The notes: a model not told the origin generated them from the sequence alone. Shown: positions 1 through 8,100, counted from the stretch's first letter. The stretch: 34,564 nt of DNA from Flavobacteriaceae bacterium (GCA_022425505.1 JAKMFI010000115.1:1-34564), one strand, 5' to 3'. Program-made: numbers and translations.

Positions 1-824
1 ATGGATGTAGGCACATAATCCGCTACGTCCTTGATTCTTTCAAGAAATCGATGCTTAAAAATCGAGATATTTCGGTCATTTGCACTTGGTCGAGCAAACA
101 TAAACATCACTTTAGTTGGTATGTTGTACTTTTGGTGTAAGTCAATCCATGCGTTGTAAATATCAAAGGGATCTGGTCGAAATGATAGCCGAACAGCAAA
201 ACGTTCAAAAAGTTTAACAAAACGGAAGTTAAAAAAATCGAATCCACTTTCAACGAGAGTTCGAAGCATACTTTTCGATTTATAGGCATAGGCCTCTGGA
301 ACCTCAAGTATTGTTTGAAGTCTTCGTGTTGGGGGTTTGGCAAGTATTTCTGGAAAAACCTCTGAGAAGAAATTCAAAAATTGTCGTGCCCACATATCAA
401 CAACAGGTTTGTTTGTAAACTTATATTTCCCCGCTAGAGACCCACTGGTATAAAATCGATTCATATCGTCTTTCAAGTGCGGGATATGTTCTTCGTAGCG
501 AGATAACATATAGAAAGTTGCTGCAAAAATATCATAGGGGATAGAACTCTCTCCATCACAAGGAAAAAAGACAGGCGTTGTTTGCCAACGACTGATTTTA
601 ATATCTTGATCCCTTACCCCCTGCTCAAATAATAAAGAGTTTGCCTGAACAAAAAATTCGTTACCCAGCTTTTGATTCGTGTATGAAAACTTTGGCCCAT
701 TATGCGCAATAAACGTTTCCAGCACATTCGTGATTTGAATCGGATTCTTTGTGAAAGTCTCAAAAAAATGTGTAAACACATAGCGTACACGAGCATTCAA
801 TTGATGGGTATAGATCAGTATCAT
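1..824 (-). CDS. Polysaccharide deacetylase family protein, N-terminal part (runs off left edge)
   Basis: This frame is absent from the ORF track because its stop lies outside the window. Read on the minus strand from the ATG at 822-824 it stays open for 274 codons to base 1. Recognisable stretches are FIAHNGPKFSYT, LGNEFFVQANSLLFEQGV and IFAATFYMLSRYEEHIPH. From memory, these match the N-terminal domain of flavobacterial proteins annotated as polysaccharide deacetylases, which are often found next to radC. The NodB-type catalytic domain, if present, lies left of the window, so enzymatic activity cannot be confirmed here. The start directly abuts the radC stop (TAA then ATG), which indicates co-transcription and probably translational coupling. 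Because radC is interrupted upstream, expression of this gene may now depend on read-through or on a promoter inside the insert. ORFs 107..343 and 614..796 in the track are shadows of this frame. Confidence 0.8.
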   Translation of the reverse strand, partial: MILIYTHQLNARVRYVFTHFFETFTKNPIQITNVLETFIAHNGPKFSYTNQKLGNEFFVQANSLLFEQGVRDQDIKISRWQTTPVFFPCDGESSIPYDIFAATFYMLSRYEEHIPHLKDDMNRFYTSGSLAGKYKFTNKPVVDMWARQFLNFFSEVFPEILAKPPTRRLQTILEVPEAYAYKSKSMLRTLVESGFDFFNFRFVKLFERFAVRLSFRPDPFDIYNAWIDLHQKYNIPTKVMFMFARPSANDRNISIFKHRFLERIKDVADYVPTS

Positions 825-1069
825 TTACAGCTGTCCTTCATCGGCAAAGCTAAAATACGTGTTTTCTGTAATGATGAGGTGGTCTAGGAGCCGGATGTCA
901 AGATTTTTTCCAGCTTTTACAAATTTTTTGGTCAAGGAATGATCCGACTGACTTGGTTTCGGATGACCCGAAGGGTGGTTGTGCGCAAGTATCATGGCAA
1001 CAGCATGTAGTGCAAGTGCTCGCTTAAAGGCAAGTCGCATATCAACTGAAGTTTGCGTAATGCCGCCAC
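825..1069 (-). pseudogene. radC: radC, C-terminal half (JAMM domain), separated by insertion
   Basis: This is the C-terminal half of a RadC/YeeS-family protein. It carries the JAMM/MPN metal-binding signature ILAHNHPSG followed by QSD, and the typical ending ITENTYFSFADEGQL. The frame stays open upstream of the track's Met (1040) through GGITQTSVDM, the conserved RadC segment, and then leaves homology at about 1067 where the inserted DNA begins. The piece has no natural start: the Met at 1040 is internal to the domain. Joining 825-1067 to 2066-2509 gives 687 bases, exactly 229 codons, reading QLSRGGITQT across the join. This shows one ancestral gene. RadC function is poorly defined: the family was long linked to DNA repair, but that role is disputed. 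The stop abuts the start of the deacetylase gene. Confidence 0.88.
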
Positions 1070-1081
1070 CGTAGAGTAATC

Positions 1082-1095
1082 TTTTCCAACCCCAA
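1082..1095 (+). repeat. Left terminal inverted repeat of the radC insert
   Basis: TTTTCCAACCCCAA lies 12 bases inside the left border of the inserted segment. It is the exact reverse complement of 2039-2052. A 14-of-14 match at mirrored positions near both ends of the insert is unlikely to be chance. Confidence 0.8.
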
Positions 1096-1151
1096 TATTC
1101 TTAGGATTTAAGGTTGTATTAGTTCCACTAAAAAATATGTAATTTTACACT

Positions 1152-1700
1152 ATGTCATCTACTTTTTTAAATTCGTGTTTACTTCAGTTTAGATACTACA
1201 AAGAACTAGGTGAAAAAACAATTGAACAAGTACCGGAGATTAAATTGTCATTTCAAATAAATAATGAAACAAATAGTATAAATACGATTGTAAAACACCT
1301 TAGTGGTAATATGGTCTCTAGATGGACAGATTTTTTAATTTCAGATGGAGAAAAAGAATCTAGAAATAGAGATGATGAATTCGAAGACAATATCAAATCT
1401 AAAAAGGAATTGATGGAAATTTGGGAAAAAGGATGGAAGGTTTTGTTTGACACTCTTGAGAAACTTAATTTTCAAGATTTAGAAAAAATTATATACATAA
1501 GGAACGAAGGTCATACAGTAACCGAGTCTATTAATAGACAACTTTGTCATTATTCATACCACGTAGGACAGATAGTAATGATTGGAAAAATCATTTGTGG
1601 AAACAAATGGAACTCGTTATCAATCCCTAAAGGAGAAAGTCAATCCTTCAATATGAAAAAGTTTTCAAAAGAAAGAGACAGAAGACATTTCTTGAAGTAA
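1152..1700 (+). CDS. DUF1572 / DinB-fold protein, cargo of the radC insert
   Basis: This 182-residue protein belongs to the DUF1572 branch of the DinB/YfiT four-helix-bundle superfamily. Recognisable segments are NTIVKHLSGNMVSRWTDFL near residues 45-63, a DGEK..RNRDDEFE segment near 65-80, and LCHYSYHVGQ near 131-140. The histidines at about 49, 133 and 137 occupy the positions expected for the DinB metal site. Members of this superfamily include metal-dependent thiol transferases and many proteins of unknown role, so substrate and reaction cannot be named. It is the only intact gene inside the radC insert and is oriented opposite to radC. Its AT-rich composition and A-rich codons differ from the neighbouring core, which supports acquisition. 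No clear Shine-Dalgarno or TAnnTTTG element was seen upstream. Confidence 0.85.
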   Translation: MSSTFLNSCLLQFRYYKELGEKTIEQVPEIKLSFQINNETNSINTIVKHLSGNMVSRWTDFLISDGEKESRNRDDEFEDNIKSKKELMEIWEKGWKVLFDTLEKLNFQDLEKIIYIRNEGHTVTESINRQLCHYSYHVGQIVMIGKIICGNKWNSLSIPKGESQSFNMKKFSKERDRRHFLK

Positions 1701-1733
1701 TATTTTTAAGGGTTATATACCATTTTTTAGAAC

Positions 1734-2060
1734 TCACTTATATATTCGAATCAATTCAATATCAAAATCTGAATATTCTATAACCTCAGGTTGGTTCAAA
1801 ATCCTTTGTTTTTTCTCTATTTTCTTCCAAATAACAGAAACTAAAGAGGGATAGAAATCTTTTCCCAATGAACTCTTAAATCCTAACCTATTTAATTCTT
1901 TTGAAATACTTCTGTACCCTAACCCTTTGTTTTTAAGTTGAAGGATTTTATTATGTGTTTTTTGATGTGATTTATCTAACTTTCTTCGGTAAACGAATTT
2001 GTTGGTAAGAACACTAAGATTGAATGTTAGAAATGGTGTTGGGGTTGGAAAACCAAAAAC
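1734..2060 (-). pseudogene. Start-less ORF with recombinase-like helix-turn-helix segment
   Basis: This minus-strand frame is open for 108 codons between in-frame TAA TAG stops at the right end of the insert and a TGA at 1734-1736. It has no ATG, GTG or TTG start, so the ORF track missed it. The translation contains KILQLKNKGLGYRSISKEL and LGFKSSLGKDFYPSLVS. This is the pattern I-L..G.GYR.IS..LN..G..S..GK...P..V found in helix-turn-helix regions of Hin/resolvase-type recombinases and in short flavobacterial HTH proteins. It lies on the radC coding strand, just inside the right inverted repeat, and overlaps the fused tail of the radC N-terminal ORF in another frame. It may be the relic of the protein that mobilised the element, or a gene whose 5' part was lost. 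Family assignment is by motif only. Confidence 0.45.
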
Positions 2061-2509
2061 CTATTACGGCTGAGTTGCTCATGGGTAAGGACCGCATGTT
2101 GTTGGTTGAGGTAGATCACCCAAAATTCTTCGTGCTGTAGATTTCCGAGATGAGGTTGGAGAAATTCAAAAACCGATTGACTGCTGCTGAGTTGAATGCG
2201 ATTGAGTGGAGTCTGCTTATGACGGCGCACCAATTCAAAAGCCGCTGCAAGTCGAGTGGCCTTGGCGAGTCCAACTCCATGAAATTCGCACAACTCTTCT
2301 ACACTACATTGTGCCAACCTATCGAGATGATTGTCGTACTGAGCCAACATGCGTTGAGCGAGCATAACCGCAGATTCATTGGGTGTACCTGAACCGAGTA
2401 AAATTGCTAATAATTCGGAGTTAGTTAAGCTTTTATGGCCATATTTCACCAGCTTTTCTCTTGGTCGATCATCGGGAGCCCATCGATTGATGGGAAAACG
2501 TGTACTCAT
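2027..2509 (-). pseudogene. radC: radC, N-terminal half, truncated by insertion
   Basis: This is the N-terminal half of RadC: the start INRWAPDDRPREKLVKYG, then the helix-hairpin-helix-like region around ELCEFHGVGLAKATRLAAAF, then the beginning of the JPD domain, EEFWVIYLNQQHAVLTHEQL. Native sequence ends at the Arg codon at 2066-2068. The last 13 codons (NRFLVFQPQHHF plus stop) are encoded by the insert. The surviving piece therefore lacks the whole JAMM active-site motif, which lies in the fragment at 825-1069. The gene follows mpl on the same strand with a 39-base gap and was probably co-transcribed with it. If both halves are translated they would be separate, probably non-functional polypeptides. 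Confidence 0.88.
2039..2052 (-). repeat. Right terminal inverted repeat of the radC insert
   Basis: TTGGGGTTGGAAAA on the plus strand is the exact complement of the left repeat at 1082-1095. It lies 13 bases inside the right border of the inserted DNA. Confidence 0.8.
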
Positions 2510-2548
2510 TGGGGACTTGCTTTGGATAAAGATAGGAAAAAACCGCTG

Positions 2549-3889
2549 TCAATCAACCAAACTGTGAAGATCAAGACCTCCAAAATGTCCCGAACTCATC
2601 ATTAATACGATTGATGCAGGTTGTTGTTGAAGCCAGTTTGATAGCGTTTCTTTATCGTAGAAAACATATAGTGACTGATGGGAAAAAGCATTGCGGATTG
2701 TATCCTCATCAAGCGGATTCTTTCCCTTGGCTTTTCGAGCCTCATCATCGATAAAAACAACTGCAATATCTGCAAGGGCAAGACAATTAGCGTAGGTATG
2801 GATAAAACTGGTATCCAAACTACTAAATGTATGAAGCTCCGAACAAGCTAAAAAAAGATCGTTTGGAAATTGTTCGCGCACGGCTTGCGTCGTTGCTTGA
2901 ACCTTACTCGGAGCATGTGCAAAATCACGGTAGATGCGCTTTCCAGGACGATCAGCAAAAAGCTCTAACCGTTTGGAAGCGCCAGTAAAGGATGGAATGG
3001 CTTCGTAAAACATTACTGGCTCAACCCCCATTTGGGTACACACAAGAAGTGCCCCAGAGAGATTGCTCATATTGTGTTGCCCAAAAATTTGCAACGGTAT
3101 TGGCCCCTCCTCTGATTCCAGTTGAGTTTGACCATTGTCTGTAGTATATGGGTGCGTCTGATAAGGAATCTTTCGAATCGGATGTTCAGTAGTGGCAACC
3201 AACTCTTCAAGGATTTCATCTTCTTGGTTGTAAATCAAAATTCCTCCCGCCGTCATCGTCTCAATAAACAACTTAAACTGCTCAACATAGTCTGCTTTGG
3301 TGGGAAATACATTGACATGATCCCAAGCAATTCCACTTATTAAAGCAATATTGGGTTTGTAAAGATGAAATTTTGGCCGGCGATCAATCGCCGAGCAGAG
3401 ATATTCATCTCCCTCTAAAACAACAAAATCGTTATCCTCTGTGAGATGTGTCATGATATCAAATCCCTCGAGCTGGGCACCAACCATAAAGTCCACAGAC
3501 AAATCCCAATAATCGAGCACATGAAGAATCATGGCGGTAATGCTTGTTTTGCCATGACTGCCTCCAATGACAACTCTTGTTTTCTCTTTGGTCGCTTCGT
3601 AAAGATATTCAGGATAGGAGTAAACAGGAATAGACAGGGCCTTGGCTGCCAGAAGTTCTGGGTTATCTGCTTTGGCGTGCATCCCTAAAATTATGGCCTC
3701 AATACTCGCATCAATCCGACTTGGATTCCAACCGAAAGATTGCGGAAGTAGCCCTTCTTTTTCAAGACGTGACCTAGAGGGTTCATAAATCGCATCATCA
3801 CTTCCTGTAACTTGATTTCCTTTTCGGTGTAATGCAATGGCCAAATTGTGCATGGCACTACCCCCTATCGCAATAAAATGTATCCGCAT
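2549..3889 (-). CDS. mpl: UDP-N-acetylmuramate--L-Ala-D-Glu-meso-DAP ligase (Mpl type)
   Basis: A Mur-ligase-fold enzyme of 446 residues, the usual size for Mpl. It probably joins recycled murein tripeptide to UDP-N-acetylmuramate in the cytoplasm. The N-terminal nucleotide-binding fold starts HFIAIGGSAMHNLAIAL, the ATP-binding P-loop is VIGGSHGKTSITAMI near residue 108, and the central domain contains FVVLEGDEY and AWDHVNVFP. The opening IAIGGSAM instead of the MurC-type GIGG.GMS, and the GSHGKTS P-loop, favour Mpl over MurC. Its neighbours are a TPR protein upstream (1-base overlap at 3889) and radC downstream. The C-terminal ligase domain includes YRDFAHAPSKVQATTQAVRE, which fits a complete protein. 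Flavobacterial homologues are sometimes labelled simply peptidoglycan synthetase. Confidence 0.88.
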   Translation of the reverse strand: MRIHFIAIGGSAMHNLAIALHRKGNQVTGSDDAIYEPSRSRLEKEGLLPQSFGWNPSRIDASIEAIILGMHAKADNPELLAAKALSIPVYSYPEYLYEATKEKTRVVIGGSHGKTSITAMILHVLDYWDLSVDFMVGAQLEGFDIMTHLTEDNDFVVLEGDEYLCSAIDRRPKFHLYKPNIALISGIAWDHVNVFPTKADYVEQFKLFIETMTAGGILIYNQEDEILEELVATTEHPIRKIPYQTHPYTTDNGQTQLESEEGPIPLQIFGQHNMSNLSGALLVCTQMGVEPVMFYEAIPSFTGASKRLELFADRPGKRIYRDFAHAPSKVQATTQAVREQFPNDLFLACSELHTFSSLDTSFIHTYANCLALADIAVVFIDDEARKAKGKNPLDEDTIRNAFSHQSLYVFYDKETLSNWLQQQPASIVLMMSSGHFGGLDLHSLVD

Positions 3890-4761
3890 TAGTTTGGCTT
3901 TATGTTACGAATATAGGTAGATAAAGGGTCATAGGTTTCCAGAAAAGTATCGAGTTCAGGGACTTCTTCTTTCATGAGGTTTAGCAACTGTGGGTTGTTG
4001 TTAAGCTCAGCAAGACGATAGCGGGCAAATACAGGTGGGTATTGGTCTCCAATGTTGGCGTTGTCTAAAAAGTCATTCAATAATTGAATTGCTCGTTGGG
4101 AGTCACCAAAAAAATAACTCGTAATCATAGCAAGATCATACCGACTGTCATTGACTGCAAATTGATGTTTGTAATCGGTATAGGCCATTTGTGCTTGATG
4201 AGCGAAAGCAGGTTGATCGTTTTTATTCTTTGCGTAGATTGCTCCTGCCAAAGCACCCTCAAGTGGGTTGATCGATTGAATGGCTTTTAACTGTTGCTCT
4301 GCTTTGGTTTGGCTACCGCCAAGTAAACGAGGAAGCCCAAGATAGATGTTGAGCAATGCGCGTCTAACGACAAGAGAGTTTGGCTGCAGTCGAACAGCCG
4401 CTTCAAAACTCGATCGGAGCTGTACAACATAACGCAAAGAGCGAAAGCTTGGCCTACCCGATAACAAAAACCCAGCAGATGCACCCCGTCCAAATTGATA
4501 CGCAAATCGATTTGGATTTCGTTCACAGAGTTTATTGTAAAAAGACAGTGCTTCGGTGTATCTGCGATCATGAAGATAGATATTGGCCAAGGTGAATGTT
4601 TCTGATTCAGAAAGTGTAGAAACAGACCGATTGGAAAGTTTGTCTAAAACCATTTGCTGCTCGTGATTTAAAGGAGTTAGCGGAAACAGTTCATTAGGTG
4701 GTCGCTGCGCACAAAGCACCATAGTCCACAATAGAAACCCTATGTATTTAGAGCGTCCCAT
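3889..4761 (-). CDS. Exported tetratricopeptide-repeat-like protein
   Basis: A 290-residue protein with a short hydrophobic N-terminus ([14 protein letters not shown]) that looks like a Sec signal peptide. Helical repeats with TPR character follow, for example [20 protein letters not shown] and [23 protein letters not shown] proteins usually act as scaffolds, and no catalytic motif was seen. Its start overlaps the end of obgE by 22 bases and its stop overlaps the start of mpl by one base, so it is firmly part of the adk-obgE-mpl operon. A specific function cannot be assigned. The operon position next to a murein ligase suggests a possible envelope role, but that is inference only. Confidence 0.7.
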   Translation of the reverse strand: MGRSKYIGFLLWTMVLCAQRPPNELFPLTPLNHEQQMVLDKLSNRSVSTLSESETFTLANIYLHDRRYTEALSFYNKLCERNPNRFAYQFGRGASAGFLLSGRPSFRSLRYVVQLRSSFEAAVRLQPNSLVVRRALLNIYLGLPRLLGGSQTKAEQQLKAIQSINPLEGALAGAIYAKNKNDQPAFAHQAQMAYTDYKHQFAVNDSRYDLAMITSYFFGDSQRAIQLLNDFLDNANIGDQYPPVFARYRLAELNNNPQLLNLMKEEVPELDTFLETYDPLSTYIRNIKPN

Positions 4762-5738
4762 AAACGGTCTTTGAGTTGTATTAAACCCTTTTGAGCGACT
4801 GATGAAATAAATAAAACGTCATCATCAGGAAATGTTTTTTCGGCAAGGGTTTTCATTTCCTGTTGAAGTTCATCATCTAAAAGATCACTCTTCGAAATCG
4901 CAATAACATAATTTTTATCTAGCAATTCTGGATTATAGTTTTTAAGCTCTCCACGAAGTATGGAAAACTGCTCAAACAGGTCGTCAGCGTCGGCAGGGAT
5001 CAGATAAAGTAAAACTGAATTTCGTTCGATATGTCGTAAAAAATAGTGTCCAAGACCTTTACCTTCCGAAGCGCCCTCAATGATTCCAGGGATATCAGCC
5101 ATCACAAAAGAACTGTAATCGCGTTGTCTAACGATTCCCAGGTTGGGTTTGAGCGTGGTAAACTCATAATCTGCAATTTTTGGTTTGGCTGCAGTGAGTG
5201 CCGCCAAAAGTGTGGATTTTCCCGCATTGGGAAAGCCAACAAGTCCCACGTCAGCCAGAACCTTAAGTTCTAACGTAAAATTGCACTCCTCACCTGACAA
5301 TCCCGACTGGGCATAGCGAGGAGTTTGATTGGTTGGACTCTTAAAATGCCAATTTCCACGTCCACCTTTACCACCTCGAATTGCCACAAACTCATCTTCG
5401 TCTACAATTTCGGTTAGCTTTTCTCCACTATCGTTATCGACAATGACGGTTCCTAAAGGTACGCGAATCACGCAATCTTGCCCATCAGCGCCTGTGCTTC
5501 TATTCTTGCTGCCGTCTTTTCCGTGTTCGGCCTTAAAGTGACGATTAAATTTAAAATCCAAAAGAGTCCACAAGTTTGGATCTCCTTTGAAAATGACATG
5601 GCCACCTCGTCCGCCATCTCCTCCGTCAGGTCCGCCTTTGGTGATGTATTTTTCTCGGTGTAGGTGTGTCGACCCCTTTCCACCCTTGCCTGAGGAAGCG
5701 TGAATTTTTACATAATCGACAAAATTACCCTCCGTCAT
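4740..5738 (-). CDS. obgE: GTPase ObgE/CgtA
   Basis: A 332-residue Obg GTPase. The glycine-rich Obg fold occupies about residues 1-160 ([27 protein letters not shown]). The G domain follows, with G1 [11 protein letters not shown], the switch region [12 protein letters not shown]3 [17 protein letters not shown]4 SKSD and G5 ISSVAQKG. The family binds the 50S subunit and acts in ribosome maturation and stress signalling. The long variable C-terminal OCT domain of some homologues is absent, as is common in Bacteroidota. It begins one base after the adk stop and overlaps the TPR gene, so the operon is tight. Confidence 0.96.
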   Translation of the reverse strand: MTEGNFVDYVKIHASSGKGGKGSTHLHREKYITKGGPDGGDGGRGGHVIFKGDPNLWTLLDFKFNRHFKAEHGKDGSKNRSTGADGQDCVIRVPLGTVIVDNDSGEKLTEIVDEDEFVAIRGGKGGRGNWHFKSPTNQTPRYAQSGLSGEECNFTLELKVLADVGLVGFPNAGKSTLLAALTAAKPKIADYEFTTLKPNLGIVRQRDYSSFVMADIPGIIEGASEGKGLGHYFLRHIERNSVLLYLIPADADDLFEQFSILRGELKNYNPELLDKNYVIAISKSDLLDDELQQEMKTLAEKTFPDDDVLFISSVAQKGLIQLKDRLWDALNT

Positions 5739-5739
5739 T

Positions 5740-6315
5740 TTATAGTGAATCTAGCAATTCAATGAGTTGTTCAGATATTTCTGTCACTGTTCCTACTCCT
5801 TTAATGCTGTGGAATTTGTTTAGTGTTTTGTAGTAGTTGATCAAGGGGGCTGTTTTATTATTGTACTCTTCAAAGCGATTGCGAATCTTTTCCTCATCTT
5901 GATCGTCTACACGACCGCTATCTTTTCCTCTGTTCAAAAGGCGTTTGATCAGAACTTCCTCATCCACTTCTAGAGCAATTGTTGCCTGAATGTTCATGTC
6001 TTTACCATGCAAAAACTCGTCGAGTGCCTCCGCTTGCTTGGCAGTACGAGGGAAGCCGTCAAAAATAAAACCCCCTGCATCTGGGTTCGCATCAACTTCT
6101 GCTTCCAACATCTTGATTGTCAACTCATCAGGGACAAGATCACCTTGATCCATATAGGATTTGGCCAAGGCACCCAAGGAGGTATTATTGCCAATATTGT
6201 AGCGAAACAAATCACCTGTTGAAATATGAACCAATTGAAAAGCATCACGCAGCAAAGCGGCTTGTGTTCCTTTTCCAGCACCGGGTTTTCCGAAAAGTAT
6301 TATATTTTTCATCAT
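5740..6315 (-). CDS. adk: Adenylate kinase
   Basis: Cytoplasmic nucleoside monophosphate kinase catalysing ATP + AMP = 2 ADP, 191 residues. The P-loop is [14 protein letters not shown], the AMP-binding segment is [12 protein letters not shown], then [16 protein letters not shown] and the LID-side [19 protein letters not shown]. The LID is the short form without zinc cysteines. Two consecutive Met codons occur at the start; the second (6312) gives the more usual MKNIILFG. It is the first gene of the minus-strand operon adk-obgE-TPR-mpl-radC-deacetylase, and a TATCTTTG promoter element lies 15 bases upstream of the first ATG. Confidence 0.96.
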   Translation of the reverse strand: MMKNIILFGKPGAGKGTQAALLRDAFQLVHISTGDLFRYNIGNNTSLGALAKSYMDQGDLVPDELTIKMLEAEVDANPDAGGFIFDGFPRTAKQAEALDEFLHGKDMNIQATIALEVDEEVLIKRLLNRGKDSGRVDDQDEEKIRNRFEEYNNKTAPLINYYKTLNKFHSIKGVGTVTEISEQLIELLDSL

Positions 6316-6329
6316 CAGTTTTAGACAGG

Positions 6330-6337
6330 CAAAGATA
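6330..6337 (-). promoter_or_regulatory. -7 element (TATCTTTG) for the adk operon
   Basis: The minus strand reads TATCTTTGCC, a perfect match to the Bacteroidota -7 consensus TAnnTTTG, ending 15 bases before the adk ATG. No convincing -33 TTTG was found at the expected distance. Confidence 0.65.
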
Positions 6338-6414
6338 CCATAATATCAATTTGATAAGATATAAAATCCCCAAATATGATCAAACAGAAGGGTTTAGCAT
6401 ATTATGAAAAACCC

Positions 6415-6422
6415 TACTTTTG
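6415..6422 (+). promoter_or_regulatory. -7 element (TACTTTTG) for purK
   Basis: TACTTTTGCAC matches TAnnTTTG and lies five bases before the ATG at 6428. Transcription would begin almost at the start codon, giving a leaderless or nearly leaderless mRNA. It lies within the ORF track's upstream extension of purK, which argues against the ATG at 6404 being the start. Confidence 0.6.
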
Positions 6423-6427
6423 CACGC

Positions 6428-7576
6428 ATGGGGAACGACGTTTTTTCGTCCAAGCAAAAGCTAGCCATATTGGGAGGTGGTCAATTGGGGAAAATGATGC
6501 TCGCCAAATGTCGGCAGTGGGATGTGTTTACCAAGGTTTTAGACCCGAGTCCAACAGCCCCTTCACGCCTTCTAGCAGATGATTTTATTGTTGGAGACTT
6601 AATGGATTATCAAACTGTCGTTGACTTTGGACAACAGGCAGATGTAGTCACCATCGAAATTGAAAATGTCAATATCGAGGCCTTGTACACCCTAGAGAAG
6701 CAAGGAAAAAAGGTTTATCCAAAACCTGCTACACTCGAAATTATACAAAGCAAAGCCAAACAAAAGCAATTTTATGCTGACAACCAATTCCCAACCTCAC
6801 CGCATAAAATGTTTGCGCATAAACCTGACTGGAAGGATATTGAAACCCCATGTATATGGAAAGCCAGCCGATTTGGTTATGACGGTTTTGGTGTGAAAAA
6901 AATTGAAACCCAATCAGAATGGGAATCCATTCCAGATGTACCTTGTATCTTAGAAGACTGTGTCTCCATAGCAAAAGAGATTGCAGTTATCGTTTCGCGA
7001 AATGATAAAGGAGAATCTGTGAGTTACCGTCCAGTTGAAATGGAGTTCCATCCACAAGCTAATCAGGTAGAATTTGTGTTTACACCCTCGACCTTGAATG
7101 AAAAGCAATTGGCGGATTCGCAGAAATTGGCAGAGCAAGTCGCTCACGGACTTGAGCATGTTGGACTTTTAGCCGTTGAGCTCTTTCTCAACGACGAAGG
7201 TACGCTGCTAATCAACGAGGTTGCCCCTCGCCCACACAACAGTGGTCACCTCACAATTGAAGCTGCTACGACGTCCCAATTTGAACAACATCTACGAACC
7301 ATACTTGGCTTGCCTTTTGGTGACTGCCGTTTTTTCCATGATGCGATTATGATAAACTTAGTAGGCGCAATAGGTTTTCAAGGTCCTGTTGTATATCAAG
7401 GCATGGATGATTTGTTGAATATTTCTGGACTTCATGTTCATTTGTATGGCAAAGCGGAAACAAGACCAATGCGAAAAATGGGACATATTACCTTGTTAGG
7501 GTCCGGTATTGATGCGCTGCGTAAAACAGCAAAAAATGTCAAACAGCAGGTTACAGTTCGCTCTGACCAGTCATAA
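6428..7576 (+). CDS. purK: N5-carboxyaminoimidazole ribonucleotide synthase
   Basis: ATP-grasp enzyme that converts AIR, ATP and bicarbonate to N5-CAIR in purine synthesis. The N-terminal fold begins KLAILGGGQLGKMMLAKC. The ATP-grasp core includes IWKASRFGYDGFGVKKI and LLINEVAPRPHNSGHLTIEA, and the C-terminal domain contains VHLYGKAETRPMRKMGHIT. I place the start at 6428 (MGNDVFSSKQKLAIL), which gives 382 residues. The ATG at 6404 in the track would put eight extra residues across the apparent promoter. The mutase purE follows 41 bases downstream with its own TATCTTTG element, so the two genes are functionally paired. Confidence 0.95.
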   Translation: MGNDVFSSKQKLAILGGGQLGKMMLAKCRQWDVFTKVLDPSPTAPSRLLADDFIVGDLMDYQTVVDFGQQADVVTIEIENVNIEALYTLEKQGKKVYPKPATLEIIQSKAKQKQFYADNQFPTSPHKMFAHKPDWKDIETPCIWKASRFGYDGFGVKKIETQSEWESIPDVPCILEDCVSIAKEIAVIVSRNDKGESVSYRPVEMEFHPQANQVEFVFTPSTLNEKQLADSQKLAEQVAHGLEHVGLLAVELFLNDEGTLLINEVAPRPHNSGHLTIEAATTSQFEQHLRTILGLPFGDCRFFHDAIMINLVGAIGFQGPVVYQGMDDLLNISGLHVHLYGKAETRPMRKMGHITLLGSGIDALRKTAKNVKQQVTVRSDQS

Positions 7577-7596
7577 ATGGATAATCCCCTTTTCGT

Positions 7597-7604
7597 TATC
7601 TTTG
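7597..7604 (+). promoter_or_regulatory. -7 element (TATCTTTG) for purE
   Basis: TATCTTTG lies between the purK stop and the purE ATG, 13 bases before the latter. It matches the Bacteroidota -7 consensus, so purE may be transcribed independently as well as from purK. Confidence 0.6.
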
Positions 7605-7617
7605 TCAAAAGTAACTT

Positions 7618-8100
7618 ATGAAAGTAGCCATCATTATGGGAAGTGCCTCCGACATGCCTGTCATGGAAGGCGCGATTAAAATCTTACAAGATTTTGGTGT
7701 AGAAACACAAGTGGATATCGTTTCTGCTCATCGAACACCATCCTATATGATGCGCTTTGCGACCTCTGCCCACCAAATCGATATCGGCGTAATTATTGCT
7801 GGAGCTGGTGGTGCTGCTCACCTTCCTGGTATGGTCGCTGCTGTAAGTCCTCTTCCTGTAATTGGGGTTCCTGTCAAATCGAGAAATTCGATTGATGGTT
7901 GGGACTCTGTGCTATCGATTTTACAAATGCCAAGTGGTGTTCCCGTGGCGACTGTGGCGTTGAATGGCGCAGAAAATGCTGGGATTCTTGCTGCTCAGAT
8001 TCTTGCAACCACTGATAAAGAGCTCCAAAAAAAAATCGTTGCGTATAAAGATGGGCTTGCTGAAAAAGTAGAGGCATCTCGAAAGGATATCAAATCTTAA
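7618..8100 (+). CDS. purE: N5-carboxyaminoimidazole ribonucleotide mutase
   Basis: Class I PurE of 160 residues, which converts N5-CAIR to CAIR, the step after PurK. Motifs are IIMGSASDMPVMEGA at the N-terminus, VSAHRTPSYM with the conserved His-Arg, and IIAGAGGAAHLPGMVAA, followed by GVPVKS. Length and start (MKVAIIMGS) are standard. Its last four bases overlap the 3' end of the convergent UbiA-like gene at 8097-8100. Confidence 0.96.
   Translation: MKVAIIMGSASDMPVMEGAIKILQDFGVETQVDIVSAHRTPSYMMRFATSAHQIDIGVIIAGAGGAAHLPGMVAAVSPLPVIGVPVKSRNSIDGWDSVLSILQMPSGVPVATVALNGAENAGILAAQILATTDKELQKKIVAYKDGLAEKVEASRKDIKS

Larger units (their letters stand above)
1070..2065. mobile_element. ~996-bp inserted element with inverted-repeat ends, inside radC
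   Basis: The element is defined by the exact interruption of the radC reading frame. Its ends carry a perfect 14-bp inverted repeat, TTTTCCAACCCCAA at 1082-1095 and its complement at 2039-2052. The outer 12-13 bases of each end are only weakly alike (CGTAGAGTAATC on the left, AATAGGTTTTTGG on the complemented right end). The dinucleotide AC flanks both sides (1068-1069 and 2066-2067), compatible with a 2-bp target duplication, although so short a match could be chance. The interior is AT-rich (one line counts to 27% GC) against a more GC-rich core. It holds a DUF1572 gene on the plus strand and a start-less HTH ORF on the minus strand. No recognisable transposase or full-length recombinase is present, so it looks non-autonomous or decayed. 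The family is not recognised. Confidence 0.75.

Noticed and set aside
1070-2065. Integron gene cassette as the explanation of the radC insert
   Set aside because: No attC-like arrangement of RYYYAAC/GTTRRRY boxes was found, and the insert has terminal inverted repeats and a long non-cassette 3' part.
6404-6427. Upstream ATG of purK in the ORF track
   Set aside because: The extra eight codons overlap a TACTTTTG promoter element, and family proteins usually begin close to the KLAILGGGQLGK segment.
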